Shown: piece by piece, positions 16,789 to 27,100 of the stretch | Layout: each line of letters starts with the position of its first letter | Position numbering within the stretch: position 1 is the first letter of the stretch | Source of the DNA: an uncultured Lachnospiraceae bacterium | GTDB taxonomy: Bacteria > Bacillota > Clostridia > Lachnospirales > Lachnospiraceae | NCBI GenBank assembly: GCA_937920345.1 | Contig: CALGVA010000073.1 | Location: 84,250 to 148,249 of the forward strand | Length of the DNA: 64,000 nucleotides | Direction of reading: 5' to 3' | The notes under the pieces: generated by a model | Databases searched by the model: none | Told to the model about the DNA's origin: nothing | Seen by the model: only the letters and a program-made list of their open reading frames with translations | Made by a program: the position numbers and the translations under genes

Positions 16789-18024
16789 TCATTTCGGCGG
16801 CCGGTCACGCAGCAGACTGCCGCGGACGACAGCGTCCGCACCGTAACGGGCACGGATAGCATCCAGAGCAGCATCGAGCTGCTCTTTTTTGTGTGTGGAA
16901 GGTTCCTTGCGGGAAATGGCAGACGGTGCCACTTCAGGCAGATCGAACAGAGAGAGCTGTACTGGTTCTTCGCAGGAGACGAGCCTGGAGGAACGTATCC
17001 CCAGCAGCCGTACCGGCGTACCGTTCCAGATCTCGTCGAACAGACCGCATGCTGTCCGATAGATTGTATCTGTCTGGTTCGTCGGGGTGAGCAGGGTGGT
17101 CTGGTGGGAGACCTTTTTAAAAGTATTGTATTTGATCTCAGTGCTGATCATGCCGGCGGACTGACGGGAGGCGCGCAGCCTGCCGGAGACGGACTCGGCC
17201 AGAGCCAGGAGGACTCTGTGCGCCGTCTCTGTATCAACGGCGTCCTGTGACAGCGTGGTGGAGTTGCCGATCCCTTTAGCGTCAGCGTGGACGGTGAACA
17301 CTTCGGAGGCGTCGATGCCGTTGGCATATTCCCACAGAAGCGCACCGTGGCTCTTCAGATGTGCCTCCACAATAGAGCGGTCGGTGCGTGCCAGATCGCC
17401 GATCGTCAGTATCTCTAATTTGCGCAGCGCTTCGACGCTGGAATGTCCGCACATGAACAGAGAAGATACCGGAAGCGGCCACATTTTCTCCTGAATTTCA
17501 CAGGAGTAGAGCGTGTGTACCAGATCCGGCTTGCGGAAATCGGAAGCCATCTTGGCGAGAATCTTGCGGTCGGATATGCCTACATTGACAGTAAAACCGA
17601 GTTCGTCCCTGACACGGTTTTTGATCAGATGCGCGGCAGCTTCGGGGGAGGGATACTGTCTGCGGATCGGGGTGTAATCCATATAGCATTCGTCCACACT
17701 GACCTGTTCGATATCCGGACAGATGTCGGAAAGAAGGTGCATAAATTCCCTGCTCCGGCGGTCGTAGAGTTCGTGATCCGGGGATTCCAGTGTCAGTCCC
17801 GGACATTTGCGCATGGCATTTACAATGGGTTCGCCTGTGACGATACCATAGGATTTGGCAGGAATGGATTTGGCCAGCACGACGCCGTGGCGCTTTGCCA
17901 TATCGCCGCCGATGATGGCGGGGATCGTGCGCAGATCGACCGGGCTGCCGCTATGCAGTTTTTCCAGAGCGCTCCAGCTTAAGTATGCGGAGTTGACGTC
18001 TATATGAAAAATGATCTTATCCAT
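16789..18024 (-). CDS. dinB: DNA polymerase IV (Y-family translesion polymerase)
   Basis: A 411-residue error-prone polymerase for bypass of damaged bases. It starts MDKIIFHIDVNSAYLSWSALE with the first catalytic aspartate, has the second acidic pair in VSVDECYMDYT, a helix-hairpin-helix thumb segment (KLEILTIGDLA), and ends in a region with QLSLFDLP, which resembles a beta-clamp binding motif. I chose ATG 18024 rather than 18042 because a promoter places the transcription start almost at 18024 (see the promoter entry). No LexA box of the CGAACATATGTTCG type was recognised. It converges with the flavin-reductase-like gene. Confidence 0.93.
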   Translation of the reverse strand: MDKIIFHIDVNSAYLSWSALEKLHSGSPVDLRTIPAIIGGDMAKRHGVVLAKSIPAKSYGIVTGEPIVNAMRKCPGLTLESPDHELYDRRSREFMHLLSDICPDIEQVSVDECYMDYTPIRRQYPSPEAAAHLIKNRVRDELGFTVNVGISDRKILAKMASDFRKPDLVHTLYSCEIQEKMWPLPVSSLFMCGHSSVEALRKLEILTIGDLARTDRSIVEAHLKSHGALLWEYANGIDASEVFTVHADAKGIGNSTTLSQDAVDTETAHRVLLALAESVSGRLRASRQSAGMISTEIKYNTFKKVSHQTTLLTPTNQTDTIYRTACGLFDEIWNGTPVRLLGIRSSRLVSCEEPVQLSLFDLPEVAPSAISRKEPSTHKKEQLDAALDAIRARYGADAVVRGSLLRDRPPK

Positions 18025-18030
18025 ACCAGA

Positions 18031-18059
18031 ATTATACATCACTTTACTTTTTGTGGAAA
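18031..18059 (-). promoter_or_regulatory. dinB promoter implying a leaderless mRNA
   Basis: On the minus strand TTTCCA (18059-18054) is 17 bases from a perfect TATAAT (18036-18031). The ATG at 18024 lies six bases past the -10, where transcription would start, and no ribosome site is present. Confidence 0.6.
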
Positions 18060-18216
18060 TACTGATAGAATATAAAATGTTACGTTTTTGTTACAAAAGT
18101 TTGGCCGCTGAAAGGTACAAGAGCGTAATTTGCGTAATGTGCCCTTTCATTTTGTGGACTGCGGCTGGCAGAATATACCAACCGGCATACCGGTAAACGG
18201 ATTTAAAATAAAGAAG

Positions 18217-19800
18217 ATGAAAAAACTCAGCAGATATTATAAAAAAATGAAAATTGCATATATTAAGGTTGCGGCGTTTGCAACTGTTGTCAGCATTTTC
18301 TTTTTTCCACATTATCAGAAATTAGAAAGTACGGGCGACAATATCTTCACTGTGTACCTGAATGGTAAGCAGGTCGGAACCGTGGGCGATCCGGAGCAGG
18401 TGGATGCGTGTCTGATCGCGGCACGCAAGAAGCTGGCAGGTACGAGCGATGAACTGGTGCTTGCGGACAGCGAGATCAGTTATACAGGTGCCGAGGTACT
18501 CTGGGGTGCCATTGATGACGCGAGTGTCATAACTTCTAATATGGCTTCCGTGTTAAAAGGCAGTGTCAAGGAGACACTGAACCGTTCCTACACGGTGAAG
18601 ATCAATGAGTATACCGTCAATCTCTCCAGTTCGGAGGAAGTGCTGGCGCTGCTGCAGGCATCAATCAATAAATATGACAGCGGCAGCGAATACTATGTGG
18701 ATCTGGTGCTCGACGGTGACAGAGAACTGAATGTGCTGACGACTCAGATTTATTCCGCCAGTGAGCAGAAGGAAGAGGAGCAGGCGGCGGAGGAAGTCAT
18801 GACCAGTGTCGGCATCAACGCGGAACTGGATGCGATGTTTGCGGAAGTGGAACCGGCGGTGGAGAAGGATTTCGCCGATTACGAACTCGGACTCAGGTCT
18901 CTGCAGTTCGGCGATACGGTAGAGGTGGTGGAGTCTTATCTGCAGGAGGACGAGATCACATCTTTAAGCCAGGCCATAGAGGAAGTGACGAAGGAGCAGG
19001 AGAAAGAGCAGATCTACGAGGTCGTTTCCGGAGATACGCTGTCTCAGATTGCGGAGAAGAATGAGATTCCGCTGGCAGATCTGATCGCGATGAATGAGAC
19101 GATCGAGAATGAGAATTCCATGATCCGTGTGGGGGACGAGCTGATCGTTACCGTGCCGGAACCGGAACTTTCTGTGGAACGCACGGAAGAAGTATACTAT
19201 GAAGAAGACTATGAGGCGGATATTATATATGTAGATAATGATGACTGGTATACGACCCAGACACAGACGCTGCAGGAGCCGTCTGCGGGACACCGTATCG
19301 TGGTGGCGAATGTTTCCTACCGCAATAATGAGGAAATAGACCGGGATATATTAAAAGAAGAGATCACTTATGAAGCAGTACCGAAAATCGTAGAGCGGGG
19401 AACGAAGATTCCGCCGACTTATATCAAACCGATTTCGGGTGGACGGCAGTCCTCCGGTTTCGGCAGGCGTCGTGCGCCTACGAGAGGTGCGAGCAGCAAT
19501 CATAAGGGAGTAGACTGGGCTACCCCTGTCGGTACGGCAGTCATGGCATCCTCTGCAGGAACTGTTGCCAAAGCGGGATGGGGCAGCGGCTACGGTTACG
19601 TGGTATATATCAATCATGGGGACGGCAGACAGACCAGATACGGGCATTTGAGCAAAGTGCTGGTATCACCCGGTCAGACGGTCAGCCAGGGACAGAAGAT
19701 CGCACTGAGCGGTAACACCGGTGTGAGCACGGGACCTCATGTGCATTTTGAGATTCTGATTAATGGTACGCAGGTGAATCCTTTAAGTTACCTGAACTAG
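18217..19800 (+). CDS. Membrane-anchored M23 peptidoglycan endopeptidase with LysM and G5-like domains
   Basis: A 527-residue cell wall enzyme. A Lys-rich N-terminus and one membrane helix (about 13-30) anchor it outside the membrane, followed by an acidic region of about 230 residues with no known domain, a LysM peptidoglycan-binding domain (about 266-316, YEVVSGDTLSQIAEKN), a G5-like domain (about 357-407), and an M23 zinc peptidase at about 410-522. The zinc ligands are visible in NHKGVDW (H429, D433) and HVHFEI (H508, H510), so it should be active on peptide crosslinks. The start at 18217 is chosen because the upstream extension is uncharged and lacks a ribosome site. murA follows. Confidence 0.88.
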   Translation: MKKLSRYYKKMKIAYIKVAAFATVVSIFFFPHYQKLESTGDNIFTVYLNGKQVGTVGDPEQVDACLIAARKKLAGTSDELVLADSEISYTGAEVLWGAIDDASVITSNMASVLKGSVKETLNRSYTVKINEYTVNLSSSEEVLALLQASINKYDSGSEYYVDLVLDGDRELNVLTTQIYSASEQKEEEQAAEEVMTSVGINAELDAMFAEVEPAVEKDFADYELGLRSLQFGDTVEVVESYLQEDEITSLSQAIEEVTKEQEKEQIYEVVSGDTLSQIAEKNEIPLADLIAMNETIENENSMIRVGDELIVTVPEPELSVERTEEVYYEEDYEADIIYVDNDDWYTTQTQTLQEPSAGHRIVVANVSYRNNEEIDRDILKEEITYEAVPKIVERGTKIPPTYIKPISGGRQSSGFGRRRAPTRGASSNHKGVDWATPVGTAVMASSAGTVAKAGWGSGYGYVVYINHGDGRQTRYGHLSKVLVSPGQTVSQGQKIALSGNTGVSTGPHVHFEILINGTQVNPLSYLN

Positions 19801-19865
19801 CGTAACTGCATGCGAAAGTGTGCAGTTTGCACAACACGCGGCGTATCCGGTGGCTAATATTTTCA

Positions 19866-19893
19866 TTTACAATTATGCAAATTATGGTATACT
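19866..19893 (+). promoter_or_regulatory. murA promoter
   Basis: TTTACA (19866-19871), 16-base spacer, TATACT (19888-19893) with an upstream GG. The leader is about 150 bases and AT-rich, containing an AACCGGAAAACGGG stretch but no recognised riboswitch. Confidence 0.55.
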
Positions 19894-20045
19894 GTTAATT
19901 AATTGATTGCGGTTTGCACCGCGTTATATGTGTTAAATGATGTATTTTACGAATGAATGTTTCCGGTTTGAGCTATTGAAAACCGGAAAACGGGTAGTTT
20001 TTTAATTAATTTGAACTTTTTTCTTTTCATATACAGGGGACAATT

Positions 20046-21338
20046 ATGGAACAATATGCGATTAAAGGTGGAAATCCGTTAGTCGGCGAGGTGGAGATCG
20101 GCGGTGCCAAGAACGCGGCGCTGGCTATTCTTGCTGCTGCCATTATGACGGATGAAACCGTAGTGATAGAGAATGTGCCGGATGTCAGGGATACGAATGT
20201 TCTGATGCAGGCGATGGAGAGTATCGGCGTTATCATCAGCAGGCCGGACAGGCATACGGTGAAGATCAATGCTTCGCAGATCAACGATCTTGTGATTGAA
20301 GACGACTATATTAAGAAAATCAGGGCATCTTACTATCTGCTGGGTGCGCTGTTAGGAAAATATAAGAAAGCAGAAGTTGCCCTGCCTGGCGGCTGCAATA
20401 TCGGGCTGCGTCCGATCGACCAGCACATTAAGGGATTTCGCGCGTTGGGAGCCAACGTGAGAATCGAGCACGGACTGATCATTACGGAGGCTGAGCGGTT
20501 AGTCGGTAACCATGTCTATATGGATGTCGTGACAGTAGGCGCGACCATGAATGTGATGATGGCGGCTGTGATGGCGGAGGGACAGACTGTAATCGAGAAT
20601 GCGGCGAAAGAGCCGCACGTCGTGGATCTTGCCAATTTCCTCAACAGCATGGGCGCGAATATCAAGGGCGCCGGTACGGATGTGATAAGAATCAGAGGCG
20701 TGGAGAAGCTGCACGGTACGGAGTACGGTATTATTCCGGACCAGATCGAGGCAGGGACCTTCATGTTTGCGGCGGCGGTGACGAAGGGTGATGTGACGGT
20801 GAAAAATGTGATACCGAAGCATCTGGAGTCGATCAGTGCGAAACTGCTGGAAATCGGGTGCGAAGTGGAGGAGTCTGACGATGCTGTCCGCGTGGTGGCG
20901 TCCAAACCACTTGGACATACACATGTGAAGACATTGCCATATCCCGGTTTTCCGACGGATATGCAGCCGCAGATTACGGTGACACTCGGGCTTTCCGGCG
21001 GGACAAGTATCGTGACGGAGAGTATATTTGAGAACCGGTTTAAGTATGTAGACGAACTGACCCGTATGGGAGCCAATATTAAAGTAGAAGGTAACACTGC
21101 GATTATAGACGGCGTCAGACAATATACAGGAGCAAGTATTACCGCTCCGGATTTGAGAGCAGGTGCGGCGCTTGTGATTGCAGGTCTGGCGGCGGAGGGT
21201 TTTACTACTGTAGACGATATTAAATATATAGAGCGCGGATACGAGGATTTCCATCTGAAGCTGCAGGGACTGGGGGCGCAGATCGAGAAGGTTGAGACCC
21301 AGAGAGATATGCAGAAATTTAAGCTGAAGGTCGGATGA
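20046..21338 (+). CDS. murA: UDP-N-acetylglucosamine 1-carboxyvinyltransferase
   Basis: A 430-residue enzyme of the first committed step of peptidoglycan synthesis, transferring enolpyruvate from PEP to UDP-GlcNAc. It begins YAIKGGNPLVGEVEIGGAKNAAL with the conserved Lys/Asn pair, has the active-site cysteine in LPGGCNIGLRPIDQH (the residue hit by fosfomycin) and a C-terminal ITAPDLRAGAALVIAGL. The cysteine is intact, so fosfomycin sensitivity at the target is expected. It could be the MurZ paralogue common in Firmicutes, since only one copy is visible here. The ribosome site is AGGGGA. It lies next to another wall gene (M23 peptidase). Confidence 0.95.
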   Translation: MEQYAIKGGNPLVGEVEIGGAKNAALAILAAAIMTDETVVIENVPDVRDTNVLMQAMESIGVIISRPDRHTVKINASQINDLVIEDDYIKKIRASYYLLGALLGKYKKAEVALPGGCNIGLRPIDQHIKGFRALGANVRIEHGLIITEAERLVGNHVYMDVVTVGATMNVMMAAVMAEGQTVIENAAKEPHVVDLANFLNSMGANIKGAGTDVIRIRGVEKLHGTEYGIIPDQIEAGTFMFAAAVTKGDVTVKNVIPKHLESISAKLLEIGCEVEESDDAVRVVASKPLGHTHVKTLPYPGFPTDMQPQITVTLGLSGGTSIVTESIFENRFKYVDELTRMGANIKVEGNTAIIDGVRQYTGASITAPDLRAGAALVIAGLAAEGFTTVDDIKYIERGYEDFHLKLQGLGAQIEKVETQRDMQKFKLKVG

Positions 21339-21343
21339 TTTAG

Positions 21344-21374
21344 TATTGACATGTGTTCCTGATTGGTGTATGTT
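21344..21374 (+). promoter_or_regulatory. Probable promoter of the metK riboswitch transcript
   Basis: TTGACA (21344-21349) lies immediately after the murA stop; a weak TATGTT (21369-21374) follows at 19 bases. The transcript would start just before the SAM-I aptamer. Confidence 0.4.
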
Positions 21375-21410
21375 AGGTACAGATATGAAAATTCCATATT
21401 GTGATGTTTT

Positions 21411-21525
21411 CTCTTATTCAGAGTGGTGGAGATACATAGGATCTGTGAAGCCACGGCAACCCCTGAGAAGGAAGGTGCCAACCTGAGCGAAAATACTGTC
21501 ATAAGGCAGCTCGAACAATAAGAGG
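21411..21525 (+). ncRNA. SAM-I (S-box) riboswitch
   Basis: The conserved S-box core is readable: the P1 strand CTCTTATT (21411) pairing with AATAAGAG (21518-21525), AGAGTGGTGGAG, the GAAGCCACGGCAACC segment, then AAGGTGCCAAC and GAGCGAAAATAC. It senses S-adenosylmethionine and sits before metK, whose product makes SAM, so feedback repression by transcription termination is expected. A terminator hairpin follows directly. Confidence 0.95.
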
Positions 21526-21545
21526 ATTTGATTATCGACTGTCAG

Positions 21546-21574
21546 GTCCGCTTATTAGAGTAAGCGGACTTTAT
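21546..21574 (+). terminator. Riboswitch-controlled terminator
   Basis: GTCCGCTTA pairs perfectly with TAAGCGGAC around a TTAGAG loop, followed by TTTATTT. The position 20 bases after the aptamer fits the off-state terminator of a SAM-I switch. Confidence 0.85.
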
Positions 21575-21578
21575 TTGC

Positions 21579-21702
21579 GCGAATAAGCAGAGACAGAAGG
21601 ACTGATCAGCAAGCGTCATGCCTGCATGTAAGACTGCTGACCGGGACTTATGACGAGCAACGCGAATGAGGGTTGCGAAGCATCCGGAATCTGCTTATTT
21701 GC
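21579..21702. repeat. Foldback element between riboswitch terminator and metK
   Basis: A 124-base block bounded by 13-base inverted arms, GCGAATAAGCAGA (21579-21591) and TCTGCTTATTTGC (21690-21702), with one mismatch. Inside are smaller inverted repeats: CGTCAT/ATGACG and GCAAC/GTTGC. It is non-coding and is not part of a standard SAM-I switch. Confidence 0.7.
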
Positions 21703-21739
21703 ACATAACAAACACAACACATAAAAAGGAGAGCGAAAC

Positions 21740-22927
21740 ATGGAAAAGAGATTATTTACATCTGAGTCAGTAACAGAAGGCCATCCCGACAAAGTCTGCG
21801 ATGCCATTTCAGACGCCATCCTGGACGCGTGCATGGAGAAGGACCCGATGAGCCGTGTTGCCTGCGAGACAGCATGCTGCACAGGATTCGTTCTGGTGAC
21901 GGGAGAGATCACAACGAATGCATACGTTGATATGCAGAAAATTGTACGTGAGACTGTAAAAGAGATCGGCTATACCAAGTCCGAGTACGGATTTGACGGT
22001 AATACCTGTGCCGTGCTGGTCGCTATCGACGAGCAGTCTACCGATATCGCAATGGGCGTGGACAAGGCTCTGGAGGCAAAAGAGAATAAGATGTCTGACG
22101 CTGAGATCGAAGCCATCGGCGCAGGCGATCAGGGTATGATGTTCGGTTATGCCACCAACGAGACGGAAGAGTATATGCCTTACCCGATCTCTCTGGCACA
22201 CAAGCTGGCATTACAGCTTACCAAAGTGCGTAAAGACGGCACACTTACTTATTTAAGACCCGACGGTAAGAGCCAGGTTTCCGTAGAGTATGACGAGGAC
22301 GGCAAGCCGGTAAGACTGGAAGCGGTTGTATTATCCACACAGCATGATGCGGATGTGACACAGGAGCAGATTCACGAGGATATCAAGAAGTACGTGTTTG
22401 ATCCGGTGCTTCCGAAGGAACTGATCGACGACAATACCAAGTTCTTTATCAATCCGACAGGACGTTTTGTAATCGGCGGACCGCACGGTGATGCGGGTCT
22501 CACAGGCCGTAAGATCATCGTAGATACTTACGGCGGATATGCGCGTCACGGCGGCGGCGCTTTCTCCGGTAAGGATTGCACGAAAGTAGACCGTTCCGCG
22601 GCTTATGCGGCCCGTTATGTAGCGAAGAACATCGTGGCGGCAGGACTTGCCGACAAGTGTGAGATCCAGTTGTCCTACGCCATCGGCGTGGCACAGCCTA
22701 CCTCCGTTATGGTAGATACCTTCGGTACAGGCAAAGTATCCGATGAGAAGCTGGTAGATATCGTTCGCGAGAACTTCGACCTTCGTCCGGCAGGCATCAT
22801 CAAGATGCTTGACCTGCGTCGTCCGATCTACAAGCAGACTGCAGCTTACGGTCACTTCGGCCGCAATGATCTGGATCTGCCATGGGAGAAAGTGGACAAG
22901 GTGGATGTGCTGAAGAAGTATTTGTAG
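21740..22927 (+). CDS. metK: S-adenosylmethionine synthetase
   Basis: A 395-residue enzyme that makes SAM from methionine and ATP in the cytosol. Family signatures run in order: FTSESVTEGHPDKVCDA at the N-terminus (ATP site His), GAGDQGMMFGYA in the centre (hexapeptide GAGDQG), FVIGGPHGDAGLTGRKI, and the glycine-rich GGGAFSGKD (P-loop-like) region. Length matches the family. AAAGGAGAG precedes the start. Expression is under the SAM-I riboswitch at 21411-21525. Confidence 0.98.
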   Translation: MEKRLFTSESVTEGHPDKVCDAISDAILDACMEKDPMSRVACETACCTGFVLVTGEITTNAYVDMQKIVRETVKEIGYTKSEYGFDGNTCAVLVAIDEQSTDIAMGVDKALEAKENKMSDAEIEAIGAGDQGMMFGYATNETEEYMPYPISLAHKLALQLTKVRKDGTLTYLRPDGKSQVSVEYDEDGKPVRLEAVVLSTQHDADVTQEQIHEDIKKYVFDPVLPKELIDDNTKFFINPTGRFVIGGPHGDAGLTGRKIIVDTYGGYARHGGGAFSGKDCTKVDRSAAYAARYVAKNIVAAGLADKCEIQLSYAIGVAQPTSVMVDTFGTGKVSDEKLVDIVRENFDLRPAGIIKMLDLRRPIYKQTAAYGHFGRNDLDLPWEKVDKVDVLKKYL

Positions 22928-23146
22928 GATGCATCCGGCATGCAGAAGGCATGATGAGATTATATGGAATATATAATGATCAATAACAAGATGGGAAATG
23001 GGATATTGCTTTGGCGGTATCCTTTTTTCATGAAACAACTCTTTGTGCCGCGGCGCAAATATGATAAAATGATAACAGTTTATTGTGAAACGATCGAAAA
23101 TAAGGAATGGGAAGTGCGATCGGCAGTAGAATCGGGGGAAATCCAT

Positions 23147-23677
23147 ATGAATAAGAGTAAACTATATATGATCATGTTTCTGGTGTGCGTCGTTTTATGC
23201 GGCTGCGGCGGTAAAGATCCGGATAAGGGAGAGAAAGTGAAGGACGCTGCGGCGCTCTGTGACAGACTCGGCATTGATATGAGCATGGCAGAACGGCGTG
23301 ACGGTGTGTCGGATTTTACGTACAGCATCGTGGACGAGACGATCGGGCAGGTCACGTTTACGCATGACGACAGTGAGATACGCTGGCTTGCATCGAAAGA
23401 TCATGACATACTGGAACGGCTGGGCATCACGATAAGTGATGACGGCGCAGCGCTTGGGACAACGCTGGATGCGGGCGTGGATACGGATGATTCTCTGACA
23501 GGCATAAGCTGCGTCAATCTGGAGGCGGGAGGATGTGTTTACAGTTGGCACTGGCACGGAATTGTGCTTCACATGATTGTGCCGTGGGATGTTGACATGG
23601 ATTATTATGAAGGCGGATTTGTATACGGCATCGGGGTAGCCTCCTATGTGCAGCCGGATCTCCAGGCACCCCGATAG
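23147..23677 (+). CDS. Putative lipoprotein of unknown function
   Basis: A 176-residue protein with a lipoprotein signal peptide: Lys near the N-terminus, a hydrophobic stretch, and a lipobox ending LCGC at about residues 17-20, so it is probably anchored on the outer face of the cell membrane. The mature part is acidic with no recognised domain; it contains a short HWHG motif near the end. I chose ATG 23147 because GGGGGAA precedes it and a signal peptide begins there; an upstream in-frame extension to 22964 would destroy that. It stands alone between metK and a convergent small gene. Confidence 0.72.
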   Translation: MNKSKLYMIMFLVCVVLCGCGGKDPDKGEKVKDAAALCDRLGIDMSMAERRDGVSDFTYSIVDETIGQVTFTHDDSEIRWLASKDHDILERLGITISDDGAALGTTLDAGVDTDDSLTGISCVNLEAGGCVYSWHWHGIVLHMIVPWDVDMDYYEGGFVYGIGVASYVQPDLQAPR

Positions 23678-23683
23678 TTTATC

Positions 23684-23866
23684 TCAGTTTAGTAGAAACG
23701 GCACCGCGTATATGCCGATCAGCACCGCTGCCAGTACGATCATTGCAATTATTGCGCCGATCTTTCCTGTTGTTGTAATTGGTTTGCCGGATGCATTTTC
23801 CTGTGCATCGGCAAGGATTTTTGCCTTGATTCCCGCAGCTGCCCGTCCATCCATCAGATCAGCCAT
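23684..23866 (-). CDS. Small membrane protein (60 residues)
   Basis: A short protein with a polar, Ala-rich first half and one hydrophobic helix from about residue 36 to the end (IGAIIAMIVLAAVLIGIYAVPFLLN region), giving a single-pass membrane protein. The ribosome site GGGGAGGTGA seven bases before ATG 23866 is one of the best in the window, which is the main support. Function is unknown. It converges with the lipoprotein gene (6-base gap) and is divergent from dnaE; 23867-24193 holds the two promoters and no gene. Confidence 0.65.
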   Translation of the reverse strand: MADLMDGRAAAGIKAKILADAQENASGKPITTTGKIGAIIAMIVLAAVLIGIYAVPFLLN

Positions 23867-24193
23867 ACATTCACCTCCCCGTCGTTGTTCTCTGCCTTGC
23901 AGAGTGAAAAACAATTCTGCCCCATTCGTCTGAAAATGAGTGCACTGATACACCGGCAGCACATTTGGTTAGTATCATTGTGACATTATTCTATCAGGGC
24001 GTCAACCCGTATCTGCGATTTATATATCGGTTCGGCCTTCGGATTCACTGCCGCGCCGGATGCACACAACTTTTTCTGTCTATAAATTTTTCCCCTTTTC
24101 TCCCAAAATAAGGTATACTATATACATTGACAGCAGGCGGCGCCGTCAGTGTGCCGCATATATAATTATCTATCCGGAGAAACGAGGTTCCAC

Positions 24194-27100
24194 ATGGCAT
24201 TTGCACATTTACACGTCCACACCGAATACAGTCTGCTGGACGGTTCCAATAAAATCAAAGAATATGTCAAACGGGTCAAAGAGCTGGGGATGGACAGCGC
24301 CGCCATCACGGACCATGGCGTTATGTACGGCGTCATTGACTTCTATAAGGAAGCCACGGCAGCGGGAATCAATCCGATCATCGGCTGTGAAGTTTACGTG
24401 GCGCCGCATTCCCGCTTCGACAGGGAACTGACCGGCGGCGAGGACAGATATTATCATCTGGTGCTGCTGGCGGAGAATAACACCGGTTATGCCAATCTGG
24501 TAAAAATTGTCAGCCGCGGTTTCACGGAAGGATACTATTACAGACCCCGTGTGGATATGGAAGTGCTGCGGGAGTATCATGAGGGGATTATCGCGCTGTC
24601 GGCGTGTCTGGCCGGTGAAGTACAGCGGTATATTCAGAAAGGGCTGATCGACGAGGCGAAGAAGGTTGCGAGAAAGTACGAAGACTGCTTCGGCAAGGGC
24701 AATTTCTTCCTGGAGCTGCAGGACCATGGGATTCCGGCGCAGCAGACGGTCAATGCCGCGCTTTTATCTATGAGCAGGGAACTGGATATCCCGCTGGTGG
24801 CGACGAACGACGTGCATTACACCTATGCGGAGGATGCGCAGCCCCACGATATTCTGCTCTGTCTGCAGACTGGCAAGAAGCTGGCGGACGAGGACCGTAT
24901 GCGCTATGAAGGCGGACAGTACTATGTGAAGAGTGAGGAGGAGATGAAAGGTCTTTTCACTTATGCATGGGAAGCGGTGGAGAATACCCAGCGCATTGCC
25001 GACAGATGCCATGTGGAGATTGAGTTCGGCAAATACAAGGTGCCCCATTATGAGGTGCCGGAAGGGTACGATTCGTGGACTTACTTAAATAAGCTGTGCC
25101 AGGAAGGCATGGCGCAGCGGTATCCGGAGGACGACGGGACGCTGCGGAAACGGATGGAATATGAACTCGGCATTATCCGGGATATGGGATTCGTGGACTA
25201 TTTCCTGATCGTGTGGGATTATATCAACTATTGCAGAGAAAATGACATAGCTGTCGGTCCCGGACGAGGGTCGGCGGCGGGCAGCATCGTCTCCTACTGC
25301 CTGAAAATCACGAATATTGATCCGATCAAATATAACCTGCTGTTCGAGCGGTTCCTCAATCCGGAGCGCGTGTCCATGCCGGATATCGACGTGGACTTCT
25401 GCTTCGAGAGACGGCAGGAGGTAATCGATCACGTGAACCGCAAGTACGGAAAAGACAGGGTCGTGCAGATCGTGACGTTCGGTACGATGGCGGCGAAGGG
25501 CGTGATCCGCGATGTGGGACGGGTGATGGATCTGCCCTATTCTTTCGTAGATTCCATCGCGAAGATGATTCCGAATGAGCAGAATCAGGGCGTGCCGATC
25601 AAAAAAGCGCTGGAAATGAATCCGGAGTTCCGGAAAATATATAACGAGGATGAGCAGGTGCACACGCTGATTGACATGAGTCTGCGTCTGGAGGGGCTGC
25701 CGCGGCATACGTCCATGCATGCGGCCGGTGTCGTGATCTGTCCTGACGCGGCGGACCATTTCGTGCCGCTGTCTCGTGGCTCAGACGGTTCCATTACGAC
25801 GCAGTTTCCGATGACCACGATAGAGGAGCTGGGTCTGCTCAAGATGGATTTCCTCGGTCTCCGCACGCTGACCGTAATTCAGAACGCGGTTAAACTGGCG
25901 GAGAAGAGTACGGGCATCCATATCGATGTGGATACGATTGATTACAATGATCCGCAGGTGCTTGCATCCATTGGGACGGGCAGGACGGACGGGGTGTTCC
26001 AGCTTGAGAGCGGCGGTATGAAGAGCTTTATGAAGGAGTTAAAGCCGCAGAGTCTGGAGGACGTTATCGCGGGTATCTCCCTGTATCGTCCGGGACCTAT
26101 GGATTTTATTCCGAAATATATTAAGGGCAAAAATAATCCCGGGTCGGTTACCTACGAGTGTCCGCAGCTGGAGCCGATTCTGGCACCCACCTACGGCTGT
26201 ATCGTCTATCAGGAGCAGGTTATGCAGATCGTGCAGGATCTGGGCGGTTACACGATGGGGCGAAGCGATCTGGTGCGACGTGCCATGAGTAAGAAGAAGC
26301 AGTATGTGATGGAACAGGAGCGCAAGAACTTTATCTACGGCAATCCGGAGGAAGGTGTGCCGGGCTGCGTGGCGAACGGTATCAGCGCGGATGTTGCGGG
26401 GCATATCTACGGCACGATGATGGATTTCGCCAAATACGCTTTTAATAAATCACATGCGGCCTGCTATGCGGTGGTGGCATATCAGACGGCTTATATGAAG
26501 TATTACCATCCGGTGGAATTTATGGCGGCGCTGCTTACTTCAGTGATCGATAATCCGAATAAGGTGTCGGAGTATATTATGTCCTGCAGAAGTATGGGCA
26601 TAGAGATTCTGCCGCCGGACATCAACGAGGGAGAGAGTGGATTCTCCGTGTCCGGCAGACAGATCCGCTATGCCCTGACGGCGATCAAGAGCGTGGGCAG
26701 ACCGGTGATCGACGCGGTGGTAGAGGAGCGCAAGGCGCGCGGTCCGTATACGAATCTGGAGGATTTTATCACCCGTATGTCGGATAAGGAAGTCAATAAA
26801 CGTGCCATAGAACATTTTATCAAAGCGGGCGCCATGGACAGTCTGGGCGGCACGCGCAAGCAGTTTATGAGTGTGTATGTCCGCATTATGGAGAGCATTC
26901 ATCAGGATAAAAAGAATAACATGGCAGGCCAGATTTCGCTGTTTGATATCGTTTCGGAAGACCAGAAAGAACATTTCGAGATTAAACTGCCAGACGTCGG
27001 GGAGTATTCTAAAGAGATGAAGCTTGCCTTCGAGAAAGAAGTGCTGGGCATCTACATCAGCGGACATCCGCTGGAAGAATATCAGGAGATGTGGCGTAAG

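Noticed and set aside
22964..23146. N-terminal extension of the lipoprotein gene
   Set aside because: It would bury the signal peptide; the ATG at 23147 follows GGGGGAA.
23684..23866. Similarity of the first 20 residues of the 60-residue membrane protein to the FolD N-terminus
   Set aside because: Only a short DGR/K-A-x-x-I-K-A pattern matches and the rest is a membrane helix; likely chance.
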